A DNA stretch of 64,000 bases from Pedobacter metabolipauper (GCF_004362715.1 NZ_SNYC01000004.1:62001-126000), one strand, 5' to 3'; numbered from the stretch's first letter, positions 1 through 9,177 are shown. A program made the numbers and translations. Notes: a model not told the origin generated them from the sequence alone.

Positions 1-2
1 TT

Positions 3-812
3 CAAAAAACAGATGTCAGGATCGTTGCCGCCACCAATGTGGATGTATACAACCGCGTTAAATCCGGCAAGTTCCGTGAGGATCTTTATTACCGGCTCAA
101 TACCGTTCCGCTACGCATCCCTGCACTGCATGAACGTAAAGAAGATATCTATTTATTGTTCCGCAAGTTCTCTGCAGACTTTAGTGATAAATACCGCAGT
201 CCTGGTATTCAGCTTGAGCCTGATGCCATACAAATGTTAAGCAATTACAGCTGGCCGGGAAATGTAAGGCAGCTGAAAAATATTGCCGAACAGATCTGTG
301 TACTTGAAAAAGACCGGAATGTGAATGCTGCTGCTTTATTGAATTACATTCCCAATGAAAGCGCCACGAACCTGCCTATGGCTATTAATGGAAGCAGCAA
401 AGAAGACTATACGGAACGGGATATTCTTTACAAGGTTCTTTTTGACATGAAAAAGGACATGATGGAGTTGAAAAAACTGGTTGCAGAGATTATTCAAAGC
501 GGGGGGAACACGTCGCATATTATGGCAGACAACCCGCACTATATCAACCAGCTCTACCAGGAAGTAGACCAGACGATCAGTCACGAGCCTACATTTACCA
601 TAAAAAAGCCCATACAGAATACGCCTGTAGATTATAATTATACCCATGAGGCGGAAGAAGTTGAAGAATCTTTATCTTTAATCGATAAAGAGTCAGACCT
701 GATCAAGAAAGCCTTGAAAAAACACAAGGGCAAGCGTAAATTTGCCGCCCAGGAACTTGGGATCTCTGAACGCACCTTATACCGTAAAATTAAAGAACTC
801 AACTTAACCTAA
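3..812 (+). CDS. sigma-54-dependent transcriptional regulator, C-terminal part
   Basis: This gene enters from outside the window; the frame is open from base 3, so only the C-terminal 269 residues are seen. The first visible residues (RIVAATN, then GKFREDLYYRL and PALHERKEDI) are the end of the sigma-54-activating AAA+ ATPase domain, including the sensor I and arginine-finger region. The stretch WPGNVRQLKN is sensor II. A linker of about 120 residues follows, then a Fis-type helix-turn-helix at the end (FAAQELGISERTLYRKIKEL). Such proteins bind upstream DNA and use ATP to open sigma-54 promoters. The receiver or other sensory domain, if any, is off the window. The lptE-like gene starts 2 bases after the stop, so these genes are probably co-transcribed with secG. 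The family call is secure; the target genes are unknown. Confidence 0.9.
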   Translation, partial: QKTDVRIVAATNVDVYNRVKSGKFREDLYYRLNTVPLRIPALHERKEDIYLLFRKFSADFSDKYRSPGIQLEPDAIQMLSNYSWPGNVRQLKNIAEQICVLEKDRNVNAAALLNYIPNESATNLPMAINGSSKEDYTERDILYKVLFDMKKDMMELKKLVAEIIQSGGNTSHIMADNPHYINQLYQEVDQTISHEPTFTIKKPIQNTPVDYNYTHEAEEVEESLSLIDKESDLIKKALKKHKGKRKFAAQELGISERTLYRKIKELNLT

Positions 813-814
813 GC

Positions 815-1312
815 ATGAAGAATCTATATATACTGATGGTCTTATTCGTTTTTAGCGGCTGTAAGATCGGCTTGAATGGCGCATCCATCCCTGCAGATAT
901 GAAGACGGTAAATGTAACTGCTTTTGAGAACAACGCTCCCCTTGTTGTGGCTTCTTTGAGTTCTGAATTTACGGAGTCATTGAAGACCAGGATCAGGAAC
1001 CAGACCCGGCTAAGTTTAACCACAAATGAAGCCCATGGTGTTTTTTCCGGAAACATAACCGGTTACGAGATTACCCCTGAAGCCATACAAGATAACAATC
1101 AGCCTACAGCTGGTGCCAACAGGCTTACCATCAGAATAAATGTAAAATATATCAATAACCTAAACCCTAAGCAAAGTTTTGAGGAGTCTTTTGAACGCTA
1201 TAAGGTCTTTAAACTCACCGGTAGTCTGCAGGCACAGGAACCCGGCTTAATTAAAGATGTAACAGCCCAGCTTACTGAAGATATTTTTAACAGGGCTTTT
1301 GCACAATGGTAA
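815..1312 (+). CDS. lptE: LptE-family LPS-assembly lipoprotein
   Basis: A 165-residue protein with a lipoprotein signal peptide: a hydrophobic stretch ends in the lipobox FSGC with Cys16. It matches the size and layout of the Bacteroidota LptE-like proteins, which sit in the outer membrane as the plug of the LptD lipopolysaccharide translocon. Visible features consistent with this are the early ASIP segment, an alternation of short strands and a C-terminal amphipathic helix (DVTAQLTEDIFNRAFAQW). The ATG lies 2 bases after the upstream regulator's stop, and the next gene starts 33 bases downstream. The position between a sigma-54 regulator and secG is an arrangement I associate with this family in Bacteroidota. 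The symbol is inferred from family and context; sequence conservation with enterobacterial LptE is low. Confidence 0.7.
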   Translation: MKNLYILMVLFVFSGCKIGLNGASIPADMKTVNVTAFENNAPLVVASLSSEFTESLKTRIRNQTRLSLTTNEAHGVFSGNITGYEITPEAIQDNNQPTAGANRLTIRINVKYINNLNPKQSFEESFERYKVFKLTGSLQAQEPGLIKDVTAQLTEDIFNRAFAQW

Positions 1313-1345
1313 GCTAAAATAGAGATCAATTACTAACTTAGCACC

Positions 1346-2902
1346 GTGGAGCAGGATACAAATATAAACCAACAGCTTAAAGCATTGATTGCAGAGCCCG
1401 GAAAAGTTACCCCGGATGATGCAGCTATGCTTATAGGTTTCGCTGAACGCTACCCATACTTTCAACCCATACATCTGTTGCTGGCGAAGGCCACTTTAAC
1501 TACTGATCCTGAAGCAAAAGCTATTGCATCAGCCGCTTTATATACGAATGGCCAGCTATTGCACAACGTGCTTCACCATACTGATCAGCTGATTAGAACA
1601 AATTTTACGGTAATTAATCCGGCTGGCATTGAGTCTCCGGCAGACCAGCCTGAAGCCATTGATGAGGTGATCATTGATGAGGTGCCCTCTGAGGAAGTCT
1701 CTTCAGATGAAACTTCTCCTGAAGCGGGTAATTTTGAAGAAATTCATTTTGAGACGAATCCTTTTGAAGAGCCTGTTGTTGAAGCGGTTACTTCGGGATA
1801 TAAACCGGAACAGGAAACTGATGAGCAGGAAACTTTTGATGAAAATTCTGTCGAAGAAATTCCTGTTGAAGCCGCTGTTGAGATGGTTACTTCTGAATAC
1901 AAACCAGAACCTGCAACTGACGAACAGGAGACTTTTGATGAAATTGGTGAAATTGATACCACCAGCTTCATGGCACAGGAAAAAATCAGGAACACAGATG
2001 TCAGGCTGGAAAACAACCTGGTTTTAGAGAATATAGTATCAACCGATTTCTTTGCTTTTCAGGATAATTTCAAAGTTGAAATGGTTTCCGAAGAGCGTGG
2101 AGAACGTAGAGAACATGAGCCTGAAGAGTTTGAACAGGATGACCGCAACTTAAACGGGCAAGCCACAACTCACGATGACCATGTTGAAAGCACCACAGAA
2201 AATACAGCATACGTTGAGAACCTTAATAATTTTGAGCACATTGAGGAAGTTGAAAACTCAGAAGATGCTGAACCCGTTGCACATGTCGAAACTGCTGAAT
2301 ATTTAACTGAAGATACTTCAGAAAAAGAAAACATGGAGCGCGTTGACAACGTGGAGCGCGTTAACAATATTGAACACGACAAACCGACTGAACCTTTCGC
2401 TGAAACAGATGAACATGTAGTCAGCAAATATGATGACGATAAACTGCCTTATACTTTTTTATGGTGGTTAGCTAAAACGCGTAAAGAATACCAGCAAATA
2501 TTTCAGCCTTATGCATCTCCAAAGCGCGGCAGACCAAATGAACTGCAACAGCAATATGTAGAACATATCTTTCATTTGCAGAGTCCTTTTAGTGATGAAG
2601 ATGCTGAATACAGACCTTCAGTAAACGGACCGAAAAACAAGGGAATTGAGATCATTGAAAGCTTCATCAAGAATGAACCGCAGATCAGCCCGCCAAATCC
2701 GGAGCAGATCAATAACGAGAATAAAGCGAAAAAAAGTGCTGAAGACCACAACGACCTCGTTTCTGAAACCCTTGCCAAAATTTATATCGAGCAAATGCTT
2801 TATGACAAGGCGATAGATACTTATGAAAAATTAAGTTTGAAGTTTCCAGAAAAAAGCCGTTACTTTGCCGACCTTATTCAATCGATAGAAAAGAAAATTT
2901 AA
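1346..2902 (+). CDS. acidic low-complexity protein with C-terminal TPR-like segment, GTG start
   Basis: A 518-residue protein of unknown function. The start is GTG at 1346; the N-terminal 70 residues are helical and family-like (PDDAAMLIGFAERYPYFQPIHLLLAKA), so they belong to the protein. Residues about 90-360 are extremely acidic and repetitive: a block with YKPE...TDEQETFDE occurs twice (bases about 1798-1845 and 1900-1945), followed by many VEN/VER/IEH units. The last 60 residues (ETLAKIYIEQMLYDKAIDTYEKL) form a TPR-like helical pair, suggesting a protein-interaction role. No signal peptide is seen, so it is probably cytoplasmic. It sits between lptE and secG, 14 bases before secG. The middle section carries nucleotide repeats shared with two unrelated genes in this window. 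Function cannot be assigned. Confidence 0.75.
   Translation: MEQDTNINQQLKALIAEPGKVTPDDAAMLIGFAERYPYFQPIHLLLAKATLTTDPEAKAIASAALYTNGQLLHNVLHHTDQLIRTNFTVINPAGIESPADQPEAIDEVIIDEVPSEEVSSDETSPEAGNFEEIHFETNPFEEPVVEAVTSGYKPEQETDEQETFDENSVEEIPVEAAVEMVTSEYKPEPATDEQETFDEIGEIDTTSFMAQEKIRNTDVRLENNLVLENIVSTDFFAFQDNFKVEMVSEERGERREHEPEEFEQDDRNLNGQATTHDDHVESTTENTAYVENLNNFEHIEEVENSEDAEPVAHVETAEYLTEDTSEKENMERVDNVERVNNIEHDKPTEPFAETDEHVVSKYDDDKLPYTFLWWLAKTRKEYQQIFQPYASPKRGRPNELQQQYVEHIFHLQSPFSDEDAEYRPSVNGPKNKGIEIIESFIKNEPQISPPNPEQINNENKAKKSAEDHNDLVSETLAKIYIEQMLYDKAIDTYEKLSLKFPEKSRYFADLIQSIEKKI
2093..2114 (+). repeat. dispersed gagaacgtagagaac repeat, copy 1
   Basis: These 22 bases (gagcgtg followed by gagaacgtagagaac) match 21 of 22 bases of a segment at 52006-52027 on the minus strand, inside an unrelated ABC exporter gene. 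Here the DNA is read as E-R-G-E-R-R-E; in the exporter it is read in another frame as V-E-N-V-E-N. That points to a DNA-level repeat rather than protein homology. Confidence 0.5.
2336..2368 (+). repeat. 18-bp-period tandem repeat in the acidic gene
   Basis: Two 15-base units, gagcgcgttgacaac (2336-2350) and gagcgcgttaacaat (2354-2368), differ at two positions and are separated by gtg. They encode E-R-V-D-N and E-R-V-N-N inside the acidic low-complexity region. Confidence 0.55.
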
Positions 2903-2916
2903 CAACCCAACATACT

Positions 2917-3285
2917 ATGCTTACTTTTTTAATCATTTTATTAATCATTATTTGTATTGCCTTAGCATTATTTGTTTTGGTACAAAATCCTAAAGGCGGC
3001 GGTCTGGCAACAGGCGGTGCCGGCAGCAATATGTTCGGCGTTCAACGCACAGGTGATGTTTTAGAAAAAGGAACCTGGGTTCTATTGGCTCTTATTGTAG
3101 TGATCACATTAACCATTACTACTGTAGCTAAATCTGGTGGCTCATCTGCAGCCGGAGATTCACAAATGCAGGAATTATTAGACAAAACAGCAACTCCTTC
3201 TCCGATTGGAAATGGTACTGCTCCGGCTAATGCACCTGCTCCTGCTAATTCTCCTGCACCAACAACAGATACGACGAAGAAATAA
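2917..3285 (+). CDS. secG: preprotein translocase subunit SecG
   Basis: SecG is the small subunit of the SecYEG channel in the inner membrane and helps SecA-driven protein export. The 122-residue protein has two membrane segments (residues about 2-23 and 50-70) joined by the conserved cytoplasmic loop with NPKGGGLA and the GVQRTGDVLEKGTW segment typical of the family. The C-terminal 40 residues are a Pro/Ala/Thr-rich tail, common in Bacteroidota SecG. The gene follows the acidic TPR-like gene by 14 bases and is followed by a strong hairpin terminator at 3310-3340, so it is the last gene of that operon. Confidence 0.93.
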   Translation: MLTFLIILLIIICIALALFVLVQNPKGGGLATGGAGSNMFGVQRTGDVLEKGTWVLLALIVVITLTITTVAKSGGSSAAGDSQMQELLDKTATPSPIGNGTAPANAPAPANSPAPTTDTTKK

Positions 3286-3309
3286 TCGTACATATTTAAA
3301 GAATTACGA

Positions 3310-3340
3310 AGCCCGGTACGCAATACGTACCGGGCTTTTT
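3310..3340 (+). terminator. Rho-independent terminator after secG
   Basis: An 11-bp perfect stem (agcccggtacg at 3310-3320, cgtaccgggct at 3326-3336) with a 5-base loop is followed by a run of five T. It ends the lptE-secG transcription unit and separates it from groES. Confidence 0.9.
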
Positions 3341-3355
3341 ATGTTTCTGCCACTC

Positions 3356-3412
3356 TGACACAAAATTACTTTGACATAATCCTTTAGCTGACAATGCCGT
3401 GTAAATTTGTCA
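3356..3412 (+). promoter_or_regulatory. groESL upstream region with TGACA repeats and a TAAATTTG element
   Basis: TGACA occurs three times in direct orientation (3356-3360, 3372-3376, 3389-3393) and once inverted (TGTCA 3408-3412). The last two make a 6-bp dyad TGACAA-N12-TTGTCA. The sequence TAAATTTG at 3402-3409 fits the Bacteroidota -7 consensus TAnnTTTG, but no -33 TTTG is at the usual 19-21-base distance. No CIRCE element (TTAGCACTC inverted repeat) is present. This is a candidate heat-shock control region; the function is inferred. Confidence 0.35.
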
Positions 3413-3503
3413 ACTATAGCGCATTGGCATAAAAACTGATAAGTCCTTACCGACGTAATTAAACTTACATTAATTAAAAAACAAAAACAATAAATAATAA
3501 GTT

Positions 3504-3797
3504 ATGGCTTTAAACATTAAACCCATTGGTGATAGAGTAGTTGTTGAAGCTGCTCCAGCTGAAGAAAAAACAGCTTCGGGTATCTACATTCCGGATACGG
3601 CTAAAGAAAAACCTCAACAAGGAACAATAGTCGCAGTAGGCCCTGGCAGGTTCTCTGATTTATCAGGAACGTTAATCCCTTTATCTGTTAAAACTGGTGA
3701 TCAGGTTTTATATGGTAAATATGGTGGTACAGAAATTACTTACGAAGGTAAAGAGTATCTTATTATGCGTGAGAGTGATCTTTATGCAGTTCTTTAA
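3504..3797 (+). CDS. groES: co-chaperonin GroES (Hsp10)
   Basis: A 97-residue protein that caps the GroEL folding chamber as a heptamer. The N-terminus ([20 protein letters not shown]), the mobile loop with [12 protein letters not shown], and the C-terminal [20 protein letters not shown] are standard GroES features, and the length is normal. groEL begins 54 bases downstream. The 160-base region upstream contains TGACA repeats and a candidate -7 element but no CIRCE box, so control by HrcA is not suggested by the sequence. Confidence 0.97.
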   Translation: MALNIKPIGDRVVVEAAPAEEKTASGIYIPDTAKEKPQQGTIVAVGPGRFSDLSGTLIPLSVKTGDQVLYGKYGGTEITYEGKEYLIMRESDLYAVL

Positions 3798-3851
3798 TCT
3801 GAGTAACCTCAGAAAAAAACCTATACAATTCATTAATAACAATATTTAACA

Positions 3852-5489
3852 ATGGCAAAACAAGTAAAATATAATGTAGAAGCCCGTGACGCCCTGAAAA
3901 GAGGTGTTGATATTTTGGCTAATGCGGTAAAAGTAACTTTAGGTCCTAAAGGACGTAATGTGATCATAGATAAAAAATTCGGTTCACCATCAATCACTAA
4001 AGATGGTGTTACTGTAGCTAAAGAAATTGAGTTGAAAGACCCAATTGAAAATATGGGTGCACAAATGGTGAAAGAAGTGGCTTCTAAAACTGCTGATATT
4101 GCAGGTGACGGAACTACTACTGCTACTGTTCTTGCGCAGGCAATTGTTACTGCCGGTATTAAAAACGTTGCTGCGGGTGCAAATCCAATGGATTTAAAAC
4201 GTGGTATCGATAAAGCAGTTACTGCAATCGTTGCTAACTTAAAAGCACAGTCTCAAACTGTTGGTGAAGACAATAATAAAATTAAACAAGTTGCCTCTAT
4301 CTCTGCAAACAATGACGAAGTTATTGGTGCTTTGATCGCTGAAGCAATGGGTAAAGTTGGTAAAGACGGTGTAATTACTGTTGAAGAAGCAAAAGGTACT
4401 GAAACTGAAGTAAAAACAGTAGAAGGTATGCAATTTGACCGTGGTTACTTATCTCCTTACTTTGTTACCAATGCGGATAAAATGGAAGCGGAATTAGAAA
4501 ACCCTTACATTTTGATCTATGACAAAAAAATCAGCAACATGAAAGAATTGTTGCCTGTTCTTGAAAAACAAGTACAAACAGGTAAACCATTATTGATCAT
4601 CGCTGAAGATCTTGATGGCGAAGCTTTAGCTACTTTAGTAGTGAACAAGATCCGTGGATCTCTGAAAGTTGTTGCTGTTAAAGCTCCGGGTTTTGGCGAC
4701 AGAAGAAAAGCAATGTTAGAAGACATCGCTATCTTAACGGGTGGTACTGTAATTTCTGAAGAAAGAGGTTATAAATTAGAAAATGCCGACCTTACTTATT
4801 TAGGTACTGCTGAAAAAGTTGTGGTTGATAAAGACAACACAACGGTAATCAATGGTGCTGGTCAGTCTGAAGATATTAAAGCACGTATTAACCAGATCAA
4901 AGCTCAGATTGAGACGACTACATCTGATTACGACAAAGAGAAATTACAAGAGCGTTTGGCTAAATTAGCTGGCGGTGTTGCGGTTCTTTATGTTGGTGCA
5001 GCTTCTGAAGTTGAAATGAAAGAGAAAAAAGACCGTGTTGATGATGCTTTACATGCAACCCGTGCGGCTGTTGAAGAAGGTATTGTTGCTGGTGGTGGTG
5101 TAGCTTTTATCCGTGCTATTGAAGCTTTAGACGGAATGAAAGGTGCTAATGAAGATGAGACTACTGGTATTGCAATTGTAAAACGTGCGATCGAAGAGCC
5201 ATTGCGTCAAATTTGCCAGAATGCTGGCATTGAAGGTTCTATCGTTGTACAAAAAGTTAAAGAAGGTACTGGTGACTTTGGTTACAATGCACGTACTGAT
5301 GTATACGAGAACCTAATTGCGGCCGGTGTTATTGACCCAACTAAAGTTGGTCGTGTAGCCCTGGAAAATGCAGCTTCTATTGCAGCGATGTTGTTAACAA
5401 CAGAATGCGTTTTAGCTGACGATCCTGATGATGCTCCTGCAGGTGGTATGCCTCCAATGGGCGGCGGCGGTATGGGCGGTATGATGTAA
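3852..5489 (+). CDS. groEL: chaperonin GroEL (Hsp60)
   Basis: A full-length 545-residue Hsp60 that forms a double heptameric ring and folds proteins using ATP. ATP-binding motifs are present: LGPKGRNV near residue 30, [12 protein letters not shown] near 87, and the C-terminal equatorial GAGGG-type segment ([12 protein letters not shown]). It ends in the usual Gly/Met-rich flexible tail ([12 protein letters not shown]). It follows groES by 54 bases and is terminated by a strong hairpin at 5514-5544. Its codon use is noticeably simpler and more T-ending than that of its neighbours, as expected for a highly expressed gene. Confidence 0.98.
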   Translation: MAKQVKYNVEARDALKRGVDILANAVKVTLGPKGRNVIIDKKFGSPSITKDGVTVAKEIELKDPIENMGAQMVKEVASKTADIAGDGTTTATVLAQAIVTAGIKNVAAGANPMDLKRGIDKAVTAIVANLKAQSQTVGEDNNKIKQVASISANNDEVIGALIAEAMGKVGKDGVITVEEAKGTETEVKTVEGMQFDRGYLSPYFVTNADKMEAELENPYILIYDKKISNMKELLPVLEKQVQTGKPLLIIAEDLDGEALATLVVNKIRGSLKVVAVKAPGFGDRRKAMLEDIAILTGGTVISEERGYKLENADLTYLGTAEKVVVDKDNTTVINGAGQSEDIKARINQIKAQIETTTSDYDKEKLQERLAKLAGGVAVLYVGAASEVEMKEKKDRVDDALHATRAAVEEGIVAGGGVAFIRAIEALDGMKGANEDETTGIAIVKRAIEEPLRQICQNAGIEGSIVVQKVKEGTGDFGYNARTDVYENLIAAGVIDPTKVGRVALENAASIAAMLLTTECVLADDPDDAPAGGMPPMGGGGMGGMM

Positions 5490-5513
5490 TTCATCTGTTC
5501 AATAATATGCAAC

Positions 5514-5544
5514 AAAAAAACCCGCTGTATCAGCGGGTTTTTTT
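5514..5544 (+). terminator. Rho-independent terminator after groEL
   Basis: A perfect stem (seven A then cccgctg, 5514-5527; cagcggg then seven T, 5531-5544) with a 3-base loop. Its symmetry would let it act on both strands. Its final T overlaps the candidate promoter element of the next gene. Confidence 0.92.
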
Positions 5545-5551
5545 AGCTTTG
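5544..5551 (+). promoter_or_regulatory. candidate -7 element for sdaA, near-leaderless
   Basis: TAGCTTTG matches the Bacteroidota -7 consensus TAnnTTTG and ends 5 bases before the sdaA ATG at 5557. Transcription would then start at or near the start codon. No -33 TTTG is seen because that place is taken by the groEL terminator. Confidence 0.4.
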
Positions 5552-5556
5552 TAGCC

Positions 5557-6984
5557 ATGCATAGGGAACAGATCTCGGTATTTGACATTTTTAAAATAGG
5601 CATTGGCCCCTCAAGCTCACACACGCTTGGGCCATGGAGAGCTGCTCAGCAATTTGTTGCCTCATTAAAACAGCTGGACTTACTGGACAGTACTGTACAG
5701 ATCAAAATCCTGCTTTACGGCTCATTGGCCAAAACCGGAAAAGGGCACGGTACAGATATCGCTATTCTTCTTGGTTTAAATGGTGCCGACCCCGTAACCT
5801 TTGATGTCAACGCCATTGACTCTACTATAGATACGATAAAAACAGACCAGTTATTGTTGCTGGGCGGGGAAAAACTCATTTCTTTTAGCTATGAGGGTGA
5901 CCTTGCTTTTCTATTCTTCGAAAGTCTTCCTTTCCATCCCAACGCGGTAACCTTTCAGGCTTTTTTAGATTCGGGTAAAGCCCGTTCTGAAACCTATTAC
6001 TCCATAGGCGGGGGTTTTGTAGTTAAGGAGGGTGATAGCGGAAATGAAAAAGAACAGGTAGACTTGCCGTTTCCCGTTGAAAAAGCCAGCGATCTTCTGC
6101 ACTGGTGCCTAACCACCGGGCTCAAGGTTTCTGAAGTAGTTATGGAAAATGAACTGGCCTGGCGTACCGAAGCCCAAACCAGAAAAGGGATTCTTCAGCA
6201 CTTTCAGGTGATGAAAGAATGTACGTTTAGGGGATGTCATACTTCCGGGTTCTTACCGGGAGGACTAAATGTGGGCAGAAGAGCTGCTGCATTAAATAAG
6301 AGGCTGATTGGACAGCATACCTATGATGATTATGAAAGCTGGATTGCAGCCATCCGCAAAGGCGGCATGGGATTTAACTATATTTTAGATTGGGTGAGTT
6401 GCTTTGCCCTTGCTGTAAATGAAGAAAATGCGTCATTTGGCAGGGTGGTAACTGCACCAACTAACGGTGCTGCTGGTGTGATCCCTGCAGTGCTGCATTA
6501 TTACATCGTTTTTTGTGACGGTTTTACCGAAGAAAAGATCACCCAGTTCATTACTTGTGCATCTGAAATAGGAAGTATCTTTAAAAAAGGGGCAACCATT
6601 TCTGCTGCAATGGGCGGTTGCCAGGCAGAGATCGGCGTATCGTCAGCAATGGCAGCAGCCGCCCTTACAGAGTGTTTGGGAGGCTCGCAGCGACAAGTTT
6701 TAATGGCTGCCGAAATTGCGATGGAACATCATTTAGGGTTAACATGCGACCCAATAGGCGGACTTGTTCAGATTCCTTGTATTGAACGGAATACGATGGG
6801 TGCAATTAAAGCAATTACGGCAAGTCAGCTTGCCCTGCAAAGTAATCCGGACAATGCCAAAGTAAGCCTTGATGCCGTAGTAAATACCATGTGGGAAACG
6901 GCATTGGATATGAACTCAAAATACAAAGAGACATCAGACGGTGGTCTTGCCACCAATATACCGATCAGCTTACCAGAGTGTTAA
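5557..6984 (+). CDS. sdaA: L-serine ammonia-lyase (iron-sulfur L-serine dehydratase), single chain
   Basis: This cytoplasmic enzyme converts L-serine to pyruvate and ammonia using a [4Fe-4S] cluster rather than PLP. The N-terminal beta domain contains the hallmark [10 protein letters not shown] (residues 17-26). The catalytic alpha domain has the conserved [30 protein letters not shown] and [16 protein letters not shown] segments. Cysteines in [16 protein letters not shown] and IPCIERN are at the positions expected to hold the cluster. The length of 475 residues fits the fused one-chain form. It stands alone after the groEL terminator and ends 2 bases before the convergent SGNH hydrolase gene. 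Confidence 0.95.
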   Translation: MHREQISVFDIFKIGIGPSSSHTLGPWRAAQQFVASLKQLDLLDSTVQIKILLYGSLAKTGKGHGTDIAILLGLNGADPVTFDVNAIDSTIDTIKTDQLLLLGGEKLISFSYEGDLAFLFFESLPFHPNAVTFQAFLDSGKARSETYYSIGGGFVVKEGDSGNEKEQVDLPFPVEKASDLLHWCLTTGLKVSEVVMENELAWRTEAQTRKGILQHFQVMKECTFRGCHTSGFLPGGLNVGRRAAALNKRLIGQHTYDDYESWIAAIRKGGMGFNYILDWVSCFALAVNEENASFGRVVTAPTNGAAGVIPAVLHYYIVFCDGFTEEKITQFITCASEIGSIFKKGATISAAMGGCQAEIGVSSAMAAAALTECLGGSQRQVLMAAEIAMEHHLGLTCDPIGGLVQIPCIERNTMGAIKAITASQLALQSNPDNAKVSLDAVVNTMWETALDMNSKYKETSDGGLATNIPISLPEC

Positions 6985-6986
6985 TT

Positions 6987-7694
6987 CTATTTTAGAATTT
7001 TAAGTACGGCCGGACTTACCTGTAGTGCCCAGTCCAGATACATCTTGCCGGACGGATGCAAACCATCATCAGCAACCAGGCTAAGATCTGATGCCGCAGC
7101 GCGTGATGCCGGTGTAATGTCGGTATAACTTACCCCTGCCATTAAAGTCTCTTCCCGGTTAATTGCATTAAAGGCATTGATCTCGTTAGAAACCGTTTCG
7201 GGGTTACGCCCGCTTTTCTTTCCAAATGGGGTTACTCCCCAATCGGGTATTGAAACAACAAAGACATGTGTTTTATCTCCGGCAAAACCAATTGCAGTTT
7301 GAAGAAGCTCCTTAAACTCTTTCCGGTAGGTTACAGCTGACTCTCCCCTATATTGATTATTTACACCAATGAGCAAGGTAACGAGGTCATACTTTTTTTG
7401 TACAGCAGCAGATTTTATTGCGCCTTGCAGCTCGGATGTGGTCCAGCCTGTCCGTGCAATGATTTGCGGGGCTTCTACAGCAATGCCTTTTGCACTAAGC
7501 TGCTGAACCAGCTGGTTTGGAAAATTACTTTTCAGCGGTACAGATTCACCGATTGTATAAGAATCGCCCAGGGCGAGATAAGTTAATTGTTTAGTCTCCA
7601 TATTTACTTTGGTATCTATAACGGGGTCTGTATCCCCGTGTTTGGTACAAGCCGTTGCCAAAAACAAACCTAAAAATACCACGAATATCTTCAT
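6987..7694 (-). CDS. SGNH/GDSL hydrolase lipoprotein
   Basis: A 235-residue secreted lipoprotein; the signal peptide ends in lipobox ATAC with Cys16. It belongs to the SGNH esterase/lipase superfamily. Block I is LALGDSYTIG with nucleophile Ser45, block III is IGVNNQYRG (about residues 109-117), and block V is DDGLHPSG with Asp210 and His213. The usual GxND of block III is GVNN here, still offering an Asn. The substrate cannot be read from the sequence; family members deacylate lipids, lysophospholipids or acetylated sugars. It is on the minus strand, and 67 bases separate its start from the end of the upstream lipB gene. Confidence 0.88.
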   Translation of the reverse strand: MKIFVVFLGLFLATACTKHGDTDPVIDTKVNMETKQLTYLALGDSYTIGESVPLKSNFPNQLVQQLSAKGIAVEAPQIIARTGWTTSELQGAIKSAAVQKKYDLVTLLIGVNNQYRGESAVTYRKEFKELLQTAIGFAGDKTHVFVVSIPDWGVTPFGKKSGRNPETVSNEINAFNAINREETLMAGVSYTDITPASRAAASDLSLVADDGLHPSGKMYLDWALQVSPAVLKILK

Positions 7695-7761
7695 GCTATA
7701 GTTTACGAAATCAACACGCGCTCAGATGTATTGCAGCGTTATCGCTAGTACAGTTCCATCA

Positions 7762-8463
7762 TCAATATAATTCCATTGCAAATAAAGCGGCGATGTGTGT
7801 TTTCAGTTTATCTTTAACTTCATCCAGATTTACAGTGTATCCCAATTCACGCTGCATAGAGGTTACATCTTTATCATCTATTCCACATGGAACAATATAT
7901 TTAAAGTATTCCAGGTCTGTATTTACATTAAAGGCAAATCCATGCATAATTACCCATCGGCTGCAACGCACACCCATGGCACAGATTTTACGGGCTTTTT
8001 CATTATCTGCATCCAGCCATACTCCGGTATATCCCGGATACCTGCCGGCCTCAATACCATAATCTGCCAGGGTTAAGATCACGGCCTCTTCCAGGGTTCT
8101 CAAATAGAGATGAATGTCTGTAAAGAAATTATCAAGATCCAGAATGGGATATCCTACCAGTTGTCCTGGCCCATGATAGGTGATATCTCCGCCGCGGTTG
8201 ATTTTATAATAGACCGCATCTTTTTCAATCAGTCCGCTGTCATCCAGCAATAAATTTTCTGGCTTTCCGCTTTTGCCCAGGGTAAACACATGGGGATGTT
8301 CACAAAACACCAGGTAATTGGGTGTTTCGTTACTCGTGTTATTGGTTCTGTTTTGTGTTTTTACAGATACGGTCTGATCAAAGATCACTTCTTGTTTTGA
8401 CCAGGCTTCCTGGTAATCTGTAAGACCCCAGTCTGTAAATTTAACTTTCTTATTCATCTGCAA
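7762..8463 (-). CDS. lipB: octanoyl-ACP:protein N-octanoyltransferase LipB
   Basis: LipB moves an octanoyl group from acyl carrier protein to the lipoyl domains of 2-oxoacid dehydrogenases and the glycine cleavage H protein, the first step of lipoate synthesis. The 233-residue protein contains the signature RGGDITYHGPGQLVGYP (residues 90-106). The catalytic Lys159 is in KICAMGVR and Cys193 is in IVPCGI, with HGFAFNVNTDL between them. Two in-frame ATGs (8463 and 8457) are possible starts. It is 5 bases downstream of the phosphopantetheinyl transferase gene, so both genes serving acyl-carrier chemistry are likely one operon. No lipA is in the window. Confidence 0.95.
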   Translation of the reverse strand: MQMNKKVKFTDWGLTDYQEAWSKQEVIFDQTVSVKTQNRTNNTSNETPNYLVFCEHPHVFTLGKSGKPENLLLDDSGLIEKDAVYYKINRGGDITYHGPGQLVGYPILDLDNFFTDIHLYLRTLEEAVILTLADYGIEAGRYPGYTGVWLDADNEKARKICAMGVRCSRWVIMHGFAFNVNTDLEYFKYIVPCGIDDKDVTSMQRELGYTVNLDEVKDKLKTHIAALFAMELY

Positions 8464-8468
8464 AGAAA

Positions 8469-9110
8469 TTAAGCCACTACATACCCCAGCATGTAGCCAT
8501 CATCGGTTTTAAAGTAATGCACGGTAAGTTCCTGGTTTCCTTCCGGAAGCTCTACAACTGCCTGAAGACTGCCTTCATCCTTCAGTTTAAAAGGTTTGAT
8601 GTGAATGTGCTTTTTAAATTCTAATCCTTTTCGGCCATGCCATTTAAAGATCGCTTCTTTTGCGCACCAGCACACGTAAAGACCATTGGTATTATCGCCT
8701 ATATGTTTTTGTGCCAGTTCAAGATCTGACAGGAATTTATGCTTGATGCTTTTAATTTTATGCTTGATCAGTTCTATGTCTACACCAACCTTTCTTGACT
8801 TGCCGATAATTACTGACGCATAATCATAAGAGTGGCTTAACGAAATGTGATATCCTGAATTTGGCAGATATGGTTTTCCATGCTCATCCATTCTGCAATC
8901 TATATACTCAGATGTGTTGAGCATTACCCTTAGCAAAAGCCGTGTACTTAACCAATGCAGTAACCGCTTGCCGTTATTTAATGAATTAATAAAATCCAGT
9001 TCATGTTGTTTCAACTGAAGGCCTGAGATTAGCGCTTCTTCAGTTTCTTCAATTTTCCATACGGCAAGTATGGTATCATCGTCAATATTTTTATTAAAAA
9101 CTATGGGCAT
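8469..9110 (-). CDS. 4'-phosphopantetheinyl transferase superfamily protein
   Basis: This enzyme class attaches the phosphopantetheine arm from coenzyme A to a conserved serine of carrier proteins. The 213-residue protein has the Sfp-type layout of two half-domains. Magnesium and catalytic residues are visible: VGVDIEL with Asp111 and Glu113, and CWCAKEAIFKWHG with Glu152 and Lys156. The upstream ISLSHSYDYASVII segment is the usual substrate-side motif. It is larger than AcpS and so of the Sfp/Gsp group, which modifies fatty-acid or secondary-metabolite carrier proteins; the partner is not in the window. It lies 5 bases upstream of lipB. Confidence 0.92.
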   Translation of the reverse strand: MPIVFNKNIDDDTILAVWKIEETEEALISGLQLKQHELDFINSLNNGKRLLHWLSTRLLLRVMLNTSEYIDCRMDEHGKPYLPNSGYHISLSHSYDYASVIIGKSRKVGVDIELIKHKIKSIKHKFLSDLELAQKHIGDNTNGLYVCWCAKEAIFKWHGRKGLEFKKHIHIKPFKLKDEGSLQAVVELPEGNQELTVHYFKTDDGYMLGYVVA

Positions 9111-9177
9111 CCCTATTTTAGAAAACTATGCAAAAGTATCTTAAATTAATCATAATTTCGTCCAAATACTTGACAAA

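Noticed and set aside
3340..3503. CIRCE/HrcA operator upstream of groES
   Set aside because: I looked for TTAGCACTC and its inverted partner and found no match.
6983..6999. AATTCT-N5-AGAATT hairpin between sdaA and the SGNH gene as a terminator
   Set aside because: Only six AT-rich pairs, overlapping the stop codons; too weak to call.
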